Origin: Bacteroidetes bacterium QS_8_68_28 | GTDB lineage: Bacteria > Bacteroidota > Rhodothermia > Rhodothermales > Salinibacteraceae | NCBI GenBank assembly: GCA_003022485.1 | Contig: PXTS01000032.1 | Span: 1-42,001, forward strand | Direction: 5' to 3' | Length of the DNA: 42,001 nucleotides | In this document: positions 7,844 to 19,262 of the stretch, piece after piece | How the letters are laid out: every line of letters starts with the position of its first letter | Numbering within the stretch: the stretch's first letter is position 1 | Notes under the pieces: model-generated | What the model was told of the DNA's origin: nothing | What the model saw: the letters and a program-made list of their open reading frames with translations, nothing else | Databases searched by the model: none | Made by a program: the position numbers and the translations under genes

Positions 7844-8473
7844 CTACCGGGCTGCGCGCTCCGCCGTCTGCTGCTCACCATCGGCGGTCTCCCCCGTGGT
7901 AGCACGGCGGCGGGCGGCGGCGAGGACGACCTTCAGGTGCGCGACGAGGGGGTCGACCAGTTCGAGCTTTTCGAGGCGCTCCTGCGGCATTTCCGGCAGC
8001 TTCGGGGGGCTGATGCGGCCCATCCAGAGGGCCATCTTGTCGGAAAGGGCGTGCTCGCCGGGAAAGCGGCCCGCCGGCAGGTGGCTGGTGTAGAACTGGC
8101 GCTTGCGCTCCAACCCTTCGCGCGTGGACTGGGCGTCCTCAGCCATCGCGCCGGCGGCCTCCCTTTCTCCCTGCGCCAGCATCGCGCGGCCCGTCAGGTA
8201 GTCGCGGTAAGTAAACGGCAGGGCCAGCAGGGCTTCGCAGAGCTGTTCGCGCGCCTCGGCGGGAGCGCCCGAGCGCAGGCCGACCTCGACCGCCCGGCTG
8301 GTAGCGACGGCCACGAGCACCAGAGTTTCCTCCGCCACCAGCTCGGCGTCAGCCCCTTCAACTCCCGCACGCACGCGGCGCACCAGGTCCTGCGTGGCGT
8401 TGACCGCACCGGTGGCAGCGAAGGTCAGCAGCTCGTGGGTCTCAAGCAGCTCATGGGCCTCAGAGGTGTTCAT
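7844..8473 (-). CDS. Unknown helical protein inside the molybdenum cofactor cluster
   Basis: 209 residues, not recognised. The sequence predicts mostly alpha-helix: Ala, Leu and Glu are abundant, with no signal peptide, no transmembrane segment, no cysteine cluster and no nucleotide-binding loop. A YRDYLTGRAML segment, RKRQFYTSHLPAGRFPGEHALSDKMALWMGRI and the Pro-rich SPPKLPEMPQERLEKLELVDPLV near the C-terminus look like conserved patches. The last 20 residues are Arg/Ala/Thr-rich and probably disordered. It lies between moaC and moeA, 37 bp from moeA, so co-transcription is likely and a link to molybdoenzymes is possible, but the link rests on position alone. The ATG at 8473 is preceded by an AT-richer stretch with two TTACAA boxes (around 8513 and 8531, minus strand). 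Confidence 0.7.
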   Translation of the reverse strand: MNTSEAHELLETHELLTFAATGAVNATQDLVRRVRAGVEGADAELVAEETLVLVAVATSRAVEVGLRSGAPAEAREQLCEALLALPFTYRDYLTGRAMLAQGEREAAGAMAEDAQSTREGLERKRQFYTSHLPAGRFPGEHALSDKMALWMGRISPPKLPEMPQERLEKLELVDPLVAHLKVVLAAARRRATTGETADGEQQTAERAAR

Positions 8474-8589
8474 GGGAGCTTTGCAGTGTTCGGGTGTTAT
8501 GATGTTCACGTCATTGTAAGACCCATCAAATTGTAAGCCCCCCGAGCTCTTCGACACCACAACACGCGCGCACCTCCGGGCCCCCAATG

Positions 8590-9108
8590 CTATTCTTCGC
8601 GCCGGTAGTCGCCGCTCTGGCCGCCGGTCTTGGCCAGGAGGCGCACGTTGGCAATCTCAATCTCTTTGGTGACGGACTTGCACATGTCGTAGACCGTCAG
8701 CGCGGCCACGTTGACGGCGGTCAGCGCTTCCATCTCTACGCCCGTCGGGCCGGTGCTCTTGGCGAAGGCGCGCACCTCGACGGCGAAGTCTTCTTCTGCC
8801 AGGGACAGCTCCACGTCCACCCCGTTGATCTGGACGCTGTGGCAGAGCGGGATGAGGCGGCTGGTCAGCTTCGCCCCCGTGATGCCGGCGATCTGCGCGA
8901 CGGTCAGCACGTCGCCTTTTTTGAGCGTTTCCTCCTCGATCTGCCGAAACGCCTCTTCGCCGATCAGCACGCGCCCGGCGGCCAGCGCGGTACGTGGGGC
9001 GTCGGACTTGGTGGAGACGTCGACCATCTGCACGCCGCCCTCGGGGGCGACGTGGCTGAGGGCGTTCTCGGTGGGGGAGGCTTCTTCGAGCGAGGAGACG
9101 TCTTCCAT
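8590..9108 (-). CDS. moaC: Cyclic pyranopterin monophosphate synthase
   Basis: Converts the MoaA product into cyclic pyranopterin monophosphate in molybdenum cofactor synthesis. The 172-residue length and all family signatures are present: GGVQMVDVSTKSDAPRTA near the start, KGDVLTVAQIAGITGAK, TSRLIPLCHSVQI, the lysine in FAKSTGPTGVEMEALTAV, and YDMCKSVTKEI. The ATG at 9108 gives an N-terminal extension of about 20 acidic residues before the core; a frame extension upstream to 9180 is not needed. It is the first gene of the moaC - unknown - moeA run, with 116 bp between it and the unknown gene. Confidence 0.95.
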   Translation of the reverse strand: MEDVSSLEEASPTENALSHVAPEGGVQMVDVSTKSDAPRTALAAGRVLIGEEAFRQIEEETLKKGDVLTVAQIAGITGAKLTSRLIPLCHSVQINGVDVELSLAEEDFAVEVRAFAKSTGPTGVEMEALTAVNVAALTVYDMCKSVTKEIEIANVRLLAKTGGQSGDYRREE

Positions 9109-9201
9109 TGCAGAAACAGCAGGGAAGAGGTTCGAGGAAGGAACGAAAGCCCGTGGCTCCGAAAAATTGCAGGCGGCCACGACGGGTTCCGACGCGGCGC
9201 T

Positions 9202-10833
9202 TCAGCGGGGGGAGCGTTGATAGACTTTTTCACCGTCGATGTAGGTGGCCGTGACCTCTGTGCCCAAGATCTGGTCGGCGGGCACTTGCATGATGTCCCG
9301 CGAGAGCATCACAAAATCGGCGCGCTTGCCGGGCTCGAGCGAGCCGATTCGATCTTCCTGGAAGGCAGCGTAGGCCGCTTCCCGCGTGAAACCATGCAGC
9401 GCCGCCCGGCGCGAGAGGCGCTCGTCGGGAAACCAGCCGCCCTCGGGGTGGCCCTCCGCATCCTGGCGCGTGACGGCGGCGTAGAAGCCCTCCAGCGGGT
9501 CCACGTCCTCGACGGGGAAGTCGGAACCCAAGGCCAGGTGCGCGCCACTCTCTTGGAGGCTCTTCCAGGCATAGCTGGTTTCCAAACGCTTCTCGCCCAG
9601 GCGCTCGTCGGCCCAGGGCATGTCGCTGGTAGCGTGGGTCGGCTGCATCGAGGCGATGATGCCCAGCGCGGCGAGGCGCTCCAGATCAGAGGGCGCGAGG
9701 ATCTGGGCGTGCTCGATGCGGTGGCGGCCCGGGTCGGGGTCACCTGCGCTGGCGCGGGCCTGCTCGTAGGCGTCGAGGACCACGCGGTTGGCCCGGTCGC
9801 CGATGGCGTGGGTGTTGACCTGAAAACCGCAGTCGAGCGCCGCGTTCACGTCGTTCAGAAACGCCGGCGGTTCGCGGCGAAGCAGGCCCCGGTTGCCCGC
9901 GTCGTCGGAGTAGTCGGCCAGCAGCGCCGCGCCGCGGCTGCCCAGCGCCCCGTCCATGTAGAACTTGACGGAGCGCACCGCCAGGCGTTCGCCATAGCCC
10001 AGGCCGCGCTTTCCTGTCATCATCCCGTTTTCGCAGAAGTGGTCGAAGGCATCGCCGCGCCCGTCCACCATCGCGTAGACGCGCAGCGGGAAGCGCTCCT
10101 CGTCGATGGCCTTCTTGTAAATGCTGATCGTCTCCATCCCGATGCCCGCGTCGTGCACGCCGGTGAGGCCCTTACTCCGCGTCCGGTCGAGCGCGCGGCG
10201 CAGCCCCTCGGCGCGCTCGGCGCGGGTCAGCTCGGGCTCGGCGCCGGCGACCAGGCCCATCGCCGCGTCTACGAAGACGCCCGTCGGGGCACCGTCTTCA
10301 GTCCGGATGATCTTGCCGCCCTCTGGGTCGTCGGCGTTCTGTATTTTTTCCATCCCCGCTGCTTTGAGGGCAGCGGTGTTGGCCCAGCCGGCGTGCCCGT
10401 CGATGCGGGTGAGCCAGACAGGCCGCCCGGGGAAGGCATCGTCAAGCACCTCGCGCGTGGGAAAGGACGTGTCGCCGGGCCAGTCGTTCTGATCCCAGCC
10501 GCGCCCGGTCAGCCAGGCGCCCTCCGGCAGGTCGCGCTCCTCGGCGAAGGACTGGAGGCGCTGCACGATATCCTGCGGCGAGTCGGTGCCCACGAGGTCG
10601 GCCTGGAGGCGCGCGTCGGGGTACGCCTCGCGCACGCGGTCCTCGCTGCCGACCATCAAGAGGCGCCCTCCTTGCATGGCAAAGGCTTCGGCGGTGGGGT
10701 AGTCGGGGTCGGCGGTGTAGATTGCCTCGGCGCCGTGAACGACGACCTCCCCACCGGAGGGCTGCGCCTGCCCGGCGGTCGGGCGGGCGGCGAGCGCGAA
10801 CAACGCAGCGAGCGTGAGCAGCGGGGCTTTCAT
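9202..10833 (-). CDS. Secreted YtcJ-type amidohydrolase lacking its HxH motif
   Basis: Member of the amidohydrolase_3 (YtcJ-like) family with an N-terminal signal peptide (MKAPLLTLAALFALAARPTAGQAQ). Later signatures are intact: GWDQNDW, DGHAGWANTAAL (His147), KFYMDGALGSRG (Lys290), NTHAIGDRAN (His342), RIEHAQ (His375) and GSDFPVE (Asp438). What is missing is the segment that normally joins the N-terminal beta sandwich to the barrel, of the type ...GRTVVPGLIDAHAHL. Here AYPDARL runs straight into QADLVGTDSPQ at residues 70-86. About 30 codons including the first two metal-binding histidines are absent, yet the frame continues. Family members usually need this motif, so the product is probably inactive, unless the loss is an assembly artefact. 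It follows dtd on the same strand. Confidence 0.85.
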   Translation of the reverse strand: MKAPLLTLAALFALAARPTAGQAQPSGGEVVVHGAEAIYTADPDYPTAEAFAMQGGRLLMVGSEDRVREAYPDARLQADLVGTDSPQDIVQRLQSFAEERDLPEGAWLTGRGWDQNDWPGDTSFPTREVLDDAFPGRPVWLTRIDGHAGWANTAALKAAGMEKIQNADDPEGGKIIRTEDGAPTGVFVDAAMGLVAGAEPELTRAERAEGLRRALDRTRSKGLTGVHDAGIGMETISIYKKAIDEERFPLRVYAMVDGRGDAFDHFCENGMMTGKRGLGYGERLAVRSVKFYMDGALGSRGAALLADYSDDAGNRGLLRREPPAFLNDVNAALDCGFQVNTHAIGDRANRVVLDAYEQARASAGDPDPGRHRIEHAQILAPSDLERLAALGIIASMQPTHATSDMPWADERLGEKRLETSYAWKSLQESGAHLALGSDFPVEDVDPLEGFYAAVTRQDAEGHPEGGWFPDERLSRRAALHGFTREAAYAAFQEDRIGSLEPGKRADFVMLSRDIMQVPADQILGTEVTATYIDGEKVYQRSPR

Positions 10834-10900
10834 GAAAGGCCTCTTCGGGAGCGGGCAGAACACCTGCAGGAAAGGCTACGGGCGGTCCCCAGCGCGGTTT

Positions 10901-11356
10901 TCAGCCGCCGGGCGTCTTTTCCACCCACAGCGTGACGGGCCCGTCGCCGGTGAGGTGCACCTGCATTTCTGCACCGAAGACGCCGGTAGGCACGTCGCGG
11001 CTTAGGTGCTCGGCCAGGCGCTCCGCGTACGCCTCGTAGAGCGGCTCGGCCACGCTCGGCGCGGCGGCCGCCGAAAACGACGGGCGGTTGCCGCTGCCGC
11101 TGGCGTCGCCGCAAAGGGTGAACTGCGGAACGACGAGGGCTTCGCCGCCGGTATCCAGCAGCGAACGGTCCATGCGCCCGTCCTCGTCGGGGAAGACGCG
11201 CAGGTGAGCCGTCTTGTGCGCCAACCCCACGGCTTCCGCCTCGGTGTCGCCTTCGCGCACGCCCAGCAGCGCGAGCAGCCCTTCTCCAATCTCGCCAACG
11301 GTTTCGCCGTCGGTCGTGACGGAGGCACTGGCGGCGCGCTGGACGAGAGCTACCAC
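10901..11356 (-). CDS. dtd: D-aminoacyl-tRNA deacylase
   Basis: Removes D-amino acids wrongly attached to tRNA. The 151-residue chain matches the family: VQRAASASV at the start, GEIGEGLLALLGVREGDTEAEA, LRVFPDEDGRMDRSLLD, the motif VVPQFTLCGD (usually SQFTL) and the cis-Pro loop GDGPVTLWVE (usually NxGPVT). The start is a GTG at 11356. The plus strand directly before it carries a G-tract block, so the mRNA leader is C-rich. It lies between rdgB upstream and the amidohydrolase downstream on the same strand; the gap to rdgB is 101 bp. Confidence 0.93.
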   Translation of the reverse strand: MVALVQRAASASVTTDGETVGEIGEGLLALLGVREGDTEAEAVGLAHKTAHLRVFPDEDGRMDRSLLDTGGEALVVPQFTLCGDASGSGNRPSFSAAAAPSVAEPLYEAYAERLAEHLSRDVPTGVFGAEMQVHLTGDGPVTLWVEKTPGG

Positions 11357-11363
11357 GGCGTGA

Positions 11364-11396
11364 GGGTGCGGGGGTGTGGAGTTTGGGGGTGTGGGG
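11364..11396 (+). repeat. G-tract block (possible G-quadruplex) before dtd
   Basis: Four runs of 3-5 G (11364-11366, 11370-11374, 11385-11389, 11393-11396) with loops of 3, 10 and 3 bases. It lies 7 bp from the dtd start on the template strand. The composition resembles blocks at 5135, 29872 and 34957. Confidence 0.6.
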
Positions 11397-11457
11397 ATGC
11401 TCCGGTGAACGGGCGAGGAACGTTCGCGGGGAAGAACCTACAACCCCATCCACCTAC

Positions 11458-12078
11458 TCACCTTCCTACCTTCCGTTCAAGGTGCGCCCGCATCTTGTCG
11501 AGGGCGCGGCGGCGGTGGCTGAGGGCGTTTTTGGCCTCGGGGCGCATCTCGGCGAAGGTTTGCGCGCGGCCCTCGGGCTGGCCCTCCGGCACGAAGACCG
11601 CGTCGTAACCGAAGCCCGCCTCGCCGCGCTCCTCGCGGGTGACGTGGCCGCGGCAGACGCCTTCGACGCAACGCGTGGCGCCGTCGCCGGGCGCGGCGAG
11701 CGCCACGACGGTGCGAAACTGCGCGGCACGCTCGTACTCGTCGTCGAGGGCGGCCAGCAGGGCGCGGCGGTTGTCCGTGCCGGTGGCCTCGGGGCCGGCA
11801 AAGCGGGCGGTGCGGACGCCGGGGCGCCCGCCGAGGGCGTCTACTTCAAGGCCCGTGTCGTCGGCGAGGGCGGGCAGGTCGGCGAAGGCGGCGAGCGTTT
11901 CGGCTTTTTTGCGCGCGTTGCCTTCGAGGGTGCCCCGGTCCTCGACCACCTCGGGCGCGTCGGGAAACGCGCTCCGCGTGCGCAGGTGCAGCGGCAGATC
12001 CGCGAGAAGGGCGCGCAGCTCCTGGACCTTGCCGTCGTTGCCGGTGGCGAGTAGCAAGTCGAGCGCGCGGGACGACAC
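11458..12078 (-). CDS. rdgB: XTP/dITP diphosphatase (RdgB/HAM1)
   Basis: House-cleaning enzyme that hydrolyses non-canonical purine nucleotides such as dITP and XTP. The 206-residue chain has the family motifs in order: LLLATGNDGKVQELRALL, GTLEGNARKKAETLA, ALADDTGLEVDALGGRPGV with the catalytic acidic pair, GFGYDAVFVPEG and the closing SHRRRALDKM. The start is a GTG at 12078; there is no better ATG. It is divergent from rpsU across 154 bp and is followed by dtd. Confidence 0.94.
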   Translation of the reverse strand: MSSRALDLLLATGNDGKVQELRALLADLPLHLRTRSAFPDAPEVVEDRGTLEGNARKKAETLAAFADLPALADDTGLEVDALGGRPGVRTARFAGPEATGTDNRRALLAALDDEYERAAQFRTVVALAAPGDGATRCVEGVCRGHVTREERGEAGFGYDAVFVPEGQPEGRAQTFAEMRPEAKNALSHRRRALDKMRAHLERKVGR

Positions 12079-12129
12079 GAGGCGAGAAGCAGAAGCAACG
12101 CGGAAAAGGCGGCGGCGAAGCGCGAAACA

Positions 12130-12159
12130 TGGCGGACGGCCTCGTGTTCCTTACGTTTG
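12130..12159 (+). promoter_or_regulatory. Bacteroidota-type promoter for rpsU
   Basis: TACGTTTG at 12152-12159 is an exact match to the -7 consensus TAnnTTTG. The -33 position 19 bp upstream reads TGG rather than TTG. It is 73 bp before the rpsU start, in the divergent rdgB-rpsU gap. Confidence 0.5.
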
Positions 12160-12232
12160 CACACTTGTCGCAGGCCGCCCGGCGGCTTGCCTTTCCCCTT
12201 CTTCTTTCCCGAACAACCCCCTGACCCGCCTC

Positions 12233-12442
12233 GTGCCCATCGGAGTCAAAGTACGCGACAAAGAATCCATCGACCGCGCGCTGAAGCGCTTCAAGCGCAC
12301 CGTCAGTCGCAGCCGCAAGCTGCGCGACTACCGCCAGAAGATGTCCTACACCAAGCCGTCGGAGCAGCGCCGCCTCGACGCGAAGCGCTCGGTGCGCCGC
12401 CGTCACCGCCAGCGCAAGCGCAGCCGCGAGAGCCGCCGATAA
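12233..12442 (+). CDS. rpsU: 30S ribosomal protein bS21
   Basis: Small-subunit protein that sits near the 3' end of 16S rRNA. The 69-residue, strongly basic chain opens with PIGVKVRDKESIDRALKRFKRTV, continues with KMSYTKPSEQRRLDAKRSVRRRHRQ and fits the family fully. The start is the GTG at 12233, which gives (M)PIGVKVR. The frame is open far upstream, but only as antisense to rdgB. In some Bacteroidota bS21 helps hide the anti-Shine-Dalgarno sequence and rpsU itself keeps a strong SD. No AGGAGG-like sequence is visible here: the leader is C/T- and A-rich (gaacaaccccctgacccgcc). It is convergent with kgd. Confidence 0.95.
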   Translation: MPIGVKVRDKESIDRALKRFKRTVSRSRKLRDYRQKMSYTKPSEQRRLDAKRSVRRRHRQRKRSRESRR

Positions 12443-12463
12443 ATTCGGCTCGGCCGGCGGTCC

Positions 12464-12478
12464 AGCGCCGCTGGCGCT
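12464..12478 (+). terminator. Hairpin between convergent rpsU and kgd
   Basis: AGCGCC (12464-12469), loop GCT, GGCGCT (12473-12478): a perfect 6-bp stem in the 36-bp gap between two convergent genes, touching the kgd stop codon. No T-run follows on either strand, so its role as a terminator is a guess from position. Confidence 0.35.
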
Positions 12479-16375
<3,897 letters not shown>

Positions 16376-16569
16376 AGCAAGGTCGCGGGGCCCGTGTTCG
16401 GAAGGGCGTCGAGAACGATGGCGAGGCGACGGAGATGACCGCCGCTTAAAAAAGAGTACGGCGCGCCTGCGCGAAGGATTCGCGGCAGTGGCGCGACTCT
16501 GCTCCGCCCTACTTGGAAACGGGACGACCACTCCGCCGCGCGGCGATCCGGTCCGCCAGACAGGCACTT

Positions 16570-17574
16570 TCACAGCCACTCCTCCTCGCGGTACCAGCGG
16601 ATCGTCTCGGCCACGCCCTCCGCCAGCGAGGTTGCGGGCGCGTAGCCGAAGTCCGCGCGCGCCTTCTCCGACGAACACACCGTGCAGGCGTGGCGGATTT
16701 CGCGCGCCTTCTCGCGGTTGAGCGGCGGGTAGCTCCCTGAAAGCCAGCCCCACGCCTCGCTCGCCGCCCCCACCGCGCCCACCAGCGGCCCCGGCACGGG
16801 CACGGTCAGCGCGCCGTGGCCCAGCGCGTCGGTGGCGGCGGCCTTCACCTCGTTCCAGGTGCAAGACTGCGCGCGGCCGCCCAGGAAGTACGTCTCGCCC
16901 GCCGTGTTCTCCGCCTCCGCTGCTTCGGCGACTCCGCGCGCGAGGTCTTTGGCGTAGACGAGCGAGACGCGCCCGTCCCCGCCGCCGACGACCGGGCACA
17001 CGCGCCGGTCCACCGCCTGAAAAAAATCGAACAGGTCTGCGTCGCGCGGGCCGTAGACCGCCGGCGGGCGGACCACCGTGATCGGCAGTTTTTCGTGGAA
17101 CGACGCCGTCATGTCGTGCCGCTCGGCGAGGGCTTGCTCCATCTGCGCCTTGCTCTTTCCGTAGCGGCTGACCGGATCGAGCGGAGCCGTTTCGTCGGCC
17201 ACGTCCTCTGCCCCGCGCCCGACCGCCGCGAGGCTGCTGGTGACGACGACGCGCTCGATGGTGCCCGGGGCCGCCTGCGCGACGGCGCCCAGCAGGGTAA
17301 GCGTGGCCTGCACGTTGTTTTTCTGAAACGTGCGCCAGTCTGGCGCGCGCGTCACCCCCCCCAGGTGGTAGACGTGCGTCACCCCGTCGAGCGCCTTCCA
17401 GAGCCGCTCCAGGTCGCCCAGCGTGGCGCGCACCGGCGTGATGCCGCTCACGCCGCCCAGCCACTTGAAGCGGCTGCGGATGAGGCAACGCACCTCATCG
17501 TAGGATCCGCGCTGGACGAGCTCCTCGGCCAAGTGGCTGCCGACGAAGCCGGTGGCCCCGGTGAGGAAAGCAAT
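16570..17574 (-). CDS. NAD-dependent epimerase/dehydratase family protein without a canonical start
   Basis: Extended SDR resembling sugar-nucleotide epimerases and 3-beta-hydroxysteroid dehydrogenase-like proteins. Motifs: TGATGFVGSHL (Rossmann), VYHLGGVTRAPDW, VTSSLAAVG, SRYGKSKAQME (YxxxK), VVRPPAVYGPRD and a C-terminal YPPLNREKAREIRHACTVCSSEKARADFGY. The first ATG/GTG/TTG-type codon in frame is a TTG at 17532, but starting there would cut the glycine-rich cofactor motif. The Rossmann strand (R-I-A-F-L-T-G) begins at 17577-17574 and is preceded in frame by low-complexity sequence encoding QNPKP and by no ATG, GTG or TTG before a stop near 17660. Either a rare ATT/ATC start is used or the start codon has been lost. 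The substrate is unknown. Confidence 0.8.
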   Translation of the reverse strand: MAFLTGATGFVGSHLAEELVQRGSYDEVRCLIRSRFKWLGGVSGITPVRATLGDLERLWKALDGVTHVYHLGGVTRAPDWRTFQKNNVQATLTLLGAVAQAAPGTIERVVVTSSLAAVGRGAEDVADETAPLDPVSRYGKSKAQMEQALAERHDMTASFHEKLPITVVRPPAVYGPRDADLFDFFQAVDRRVCPVVGGGDGRVSLVYAKDLARGVAEAAEAENTAGETYFLGGRAQSCTWNEVKAAATDALGHGALTVPVPGPLVGAVGAASEAWGWLSGSYPPLNREKAREIRHACTVCSSEKARADFGYAPATSLAEGVAETIRWYREEEWL

Positions 17575-17579
17575 TCTGG

Positions 17580-17728
17580 GTTTTGGGTTTTGGATTTCGG
17601 ATTGGGCGTCTTGGACTGATGTTACGCGAGTTGGCCCGCTGACGTTATGCGACCGCTGACGTTATGCGAGCTTTCGATCAAAACCCTCAAAACGCCGGTG
17701 ACGCACGCTTGCGATCAATCCGAAATCC
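17580..17728. repeat. Low-complexity block with 13-bp inverted repeat and 17-bp tandem repeat
   Basis: From 17576 the plus strand reads as gggtttt-type repeats. ggatttcggattg (17592-17604) has its exact reverse complement at 17716-17728. Between them, ccgctgacgttatgcga occurs twice in tandem (17636-17652 and 17653-17669), with a diverged third copy just before (about 17617). It fills the gap between rlmD and the epimerase gene and abuts the place where the epimerase start codon is expected. Confidence 0.75.
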
Positions 17729-17771
17729 GCGCCCCGAGCGTAGCGATCAAGTGCTGGGGTGAGATCCAAAA

Positions 17772-19226
17772 TCAGGAAGCGCGAAGCGCGACGACACTTT
17801 CCACGTGGTGCGTCTGTGGAAACAGGTCCACCGGCTGCACCGCCGTGATGCGGTAGGCGCCGCCGGTGGCTTCGCGCAGGCGCTTCAGGTCGCGCGCCTG
17901 GGTCTGCGGATCGCAACTCACGTAGACGAAGCGCTCGGGGCGGAGCGTGGCGACGCGTTCGACGACGGCCTCGCGCATCCCGACGCGCGGCGGGTCGGCC
18001 AGCAGCACGTCGGGCGGACGGTGCCGCCGGGCGAAATCATCAGTGAGGCGGTCGTTAATCGCTCCGGTGAAAAAGCGCGCATTCGCGACCCCGTTGGCTT
18101 CGGCGTTTTTACGCGCCGCGCGGACGGCCCGTTCGCGTCCCTCAATGCCGATGACCTCGCCGGCCGCCTCTGCCACGAAGAGGCTCAGCGCTCCCAGGCC
18201 GCAGTACAGGTCGTAGACGCGGTCGGTGGGGCGCAGATCCGCCTGTGCGCGGACCGCGCGGAAAAGACGCTCGGCCTGGCGCGTATTGGGCTGGAAGAAC
18301 GTCTCGGGGCCGATCTCGAACGTCAGCCCGCCCAGATCTTCACGCACAATCCCGTCGCCGAAGACCGTGCGATGCGCCCCGCCGCGTGCGGCTTGCGGGT
18401 GTGGCGTGTCGTTAAAAGTATGCACGAACGTCGTGACCGCAGGCACCTCGTCTTTCAGAAAGTCCGCCAGTGCCGCGACGCGCTCGGGGGCGTGGCGGCT
18501 GGTGACGAGGCGCAGCATAAGGTCGTCGGTGCGGGCCGGGTCGCGCAGAATGAGGTGGCGCAGGAAGCCCTCCTTACGACGCATGTTCCACGGCGTCCAG
18601 CCTTTTTTCTTTGCAAACTCGCGCACCTGGTTTACGAGGCGCGGCTCGCGGCGCGGCGGTAGGTGGCAGGCCCGGAGGTCGAGCACCTGGTGCGGGCTCT
18701 TCGGCACGTGCAGCCCCAGTGCGAAGTCGGTGTCGAAGTCCTTGCCGGTCTCAATCTCGGCAGGGGTGAGCCAGCGGTGGGTGCTGAAGTCGAACGTCAT
18801 CTTGTTGCGGTAGTAGTAGGGCCGCTCCGCCGCGAGGATCGGGCGGACGGTGCCGCCGGCGAGCGCGTCCTCGGCCACGCCGCCGGTGTGGAGGAGCGCT
18901 TCGCGCACGCTCTGCTGCTTCATGCGCACCTGTTCGGCGTACTGCACGTGCTGCCAGTCGCACCCGCCGCAGGTGCCGAAGTAGAAGCAGCGCGGTTCGG
19001 CCCGCTTCTCACTGGCGTCGAGGAGCTGGGTCAGCTTGGCCTCGGCGAAGTTTTTCTGCCGCCGCGTGACTTTCGCGCGCACGCGGTCGCCGGGCACGGC
19101 CTGGGGGACGAAGATGACCAGTCCGCTGTCGTGGCGGGCCAGTCCCTTGCCCTGGTCGGCAAACTTCTCGATGCGGAGCGTGACGGTCTCGCCGCGCTGA
19201 GCAGGCTGTTCAGTCGCCGCGCTCAT
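17772..19226 (-). CDS. rlmD: 23S rRNA (uracil-C5)-methyltransferase, RlmD-type
   Basis: S-adenosylmethionine-dependent methylation of a uridine in 23S rRNA (U1939 in E. coli). The 484-residue chain has an N-terminal TRAM domain, an iron-sulfur cluster motif CFYFGTCGGC with a further Cys in LRACHLPP, then the methyltransferase core with YDLYCGLGALSLF, LLADPPRVGM and YVSCDPQTQARDL (catalytic Cys) and a VDLFPQTHHVESV ending. Bacteria have several related enzymes (RlmC, RlmD, RumA-type), so the exact position on the rRNA is inferred. ATG 19226 is preferred over GTG 19232 two codons earlier. It lies 36 bp after the cyclic-nucleotide-binding gene on the same strand. Confidence 0.9.
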   Translation of the reverse strand: MSAATEQPAQRGETVTLRIEKFADQGKGLARHDSGLVIFVPQAVPGDRVRAKVTRRQKNFAEAKLTQLLDASEKRAEPRCFYFGTCGGCDWQHVQYAEQVRMKQQSVREALLHTGGVAEDALAGGTVRPILAAERPYYYRNKMTFDFSTHRWLTPAEIETGKDFDTDFALGLHVPKSPHQVLDLRACHLPPRREPRLVNQVREFAKKKGWTPWNMRRKEGFLRHLILRDPARTDDLMLRLVTSRHAPERVAALADFLKDEVPAVTTFVHTFNDTPHPQAARGGAHRTVFGDGIVREDLGGLTFEIGPETFFQPNTRQAERLFRAVRAQADLRPTDRVYDLYCGLGALSLFVAEAAGEVIGIEGRERAVRAARKNAEANGVANARFFTGAINDRLTDDFARRHRPPDVLLADPPRVGMREAVVERVATLRPERFVYVSCDPQTQARDLKRLREATGGAYRITAVQPVDLFPQTHHVESVVALRAS

Positions 19227-19262
19227 GAGCACATCCCCTCGATTTTTGGGAAAGCCTGTGAG

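Noticed and set aside
8587-10935. 782-codon plus-strand open frame opposite moaC and the amidohydrolase
   Set aside because: It spans two real genes and their gap in antisense, with no domain signature.
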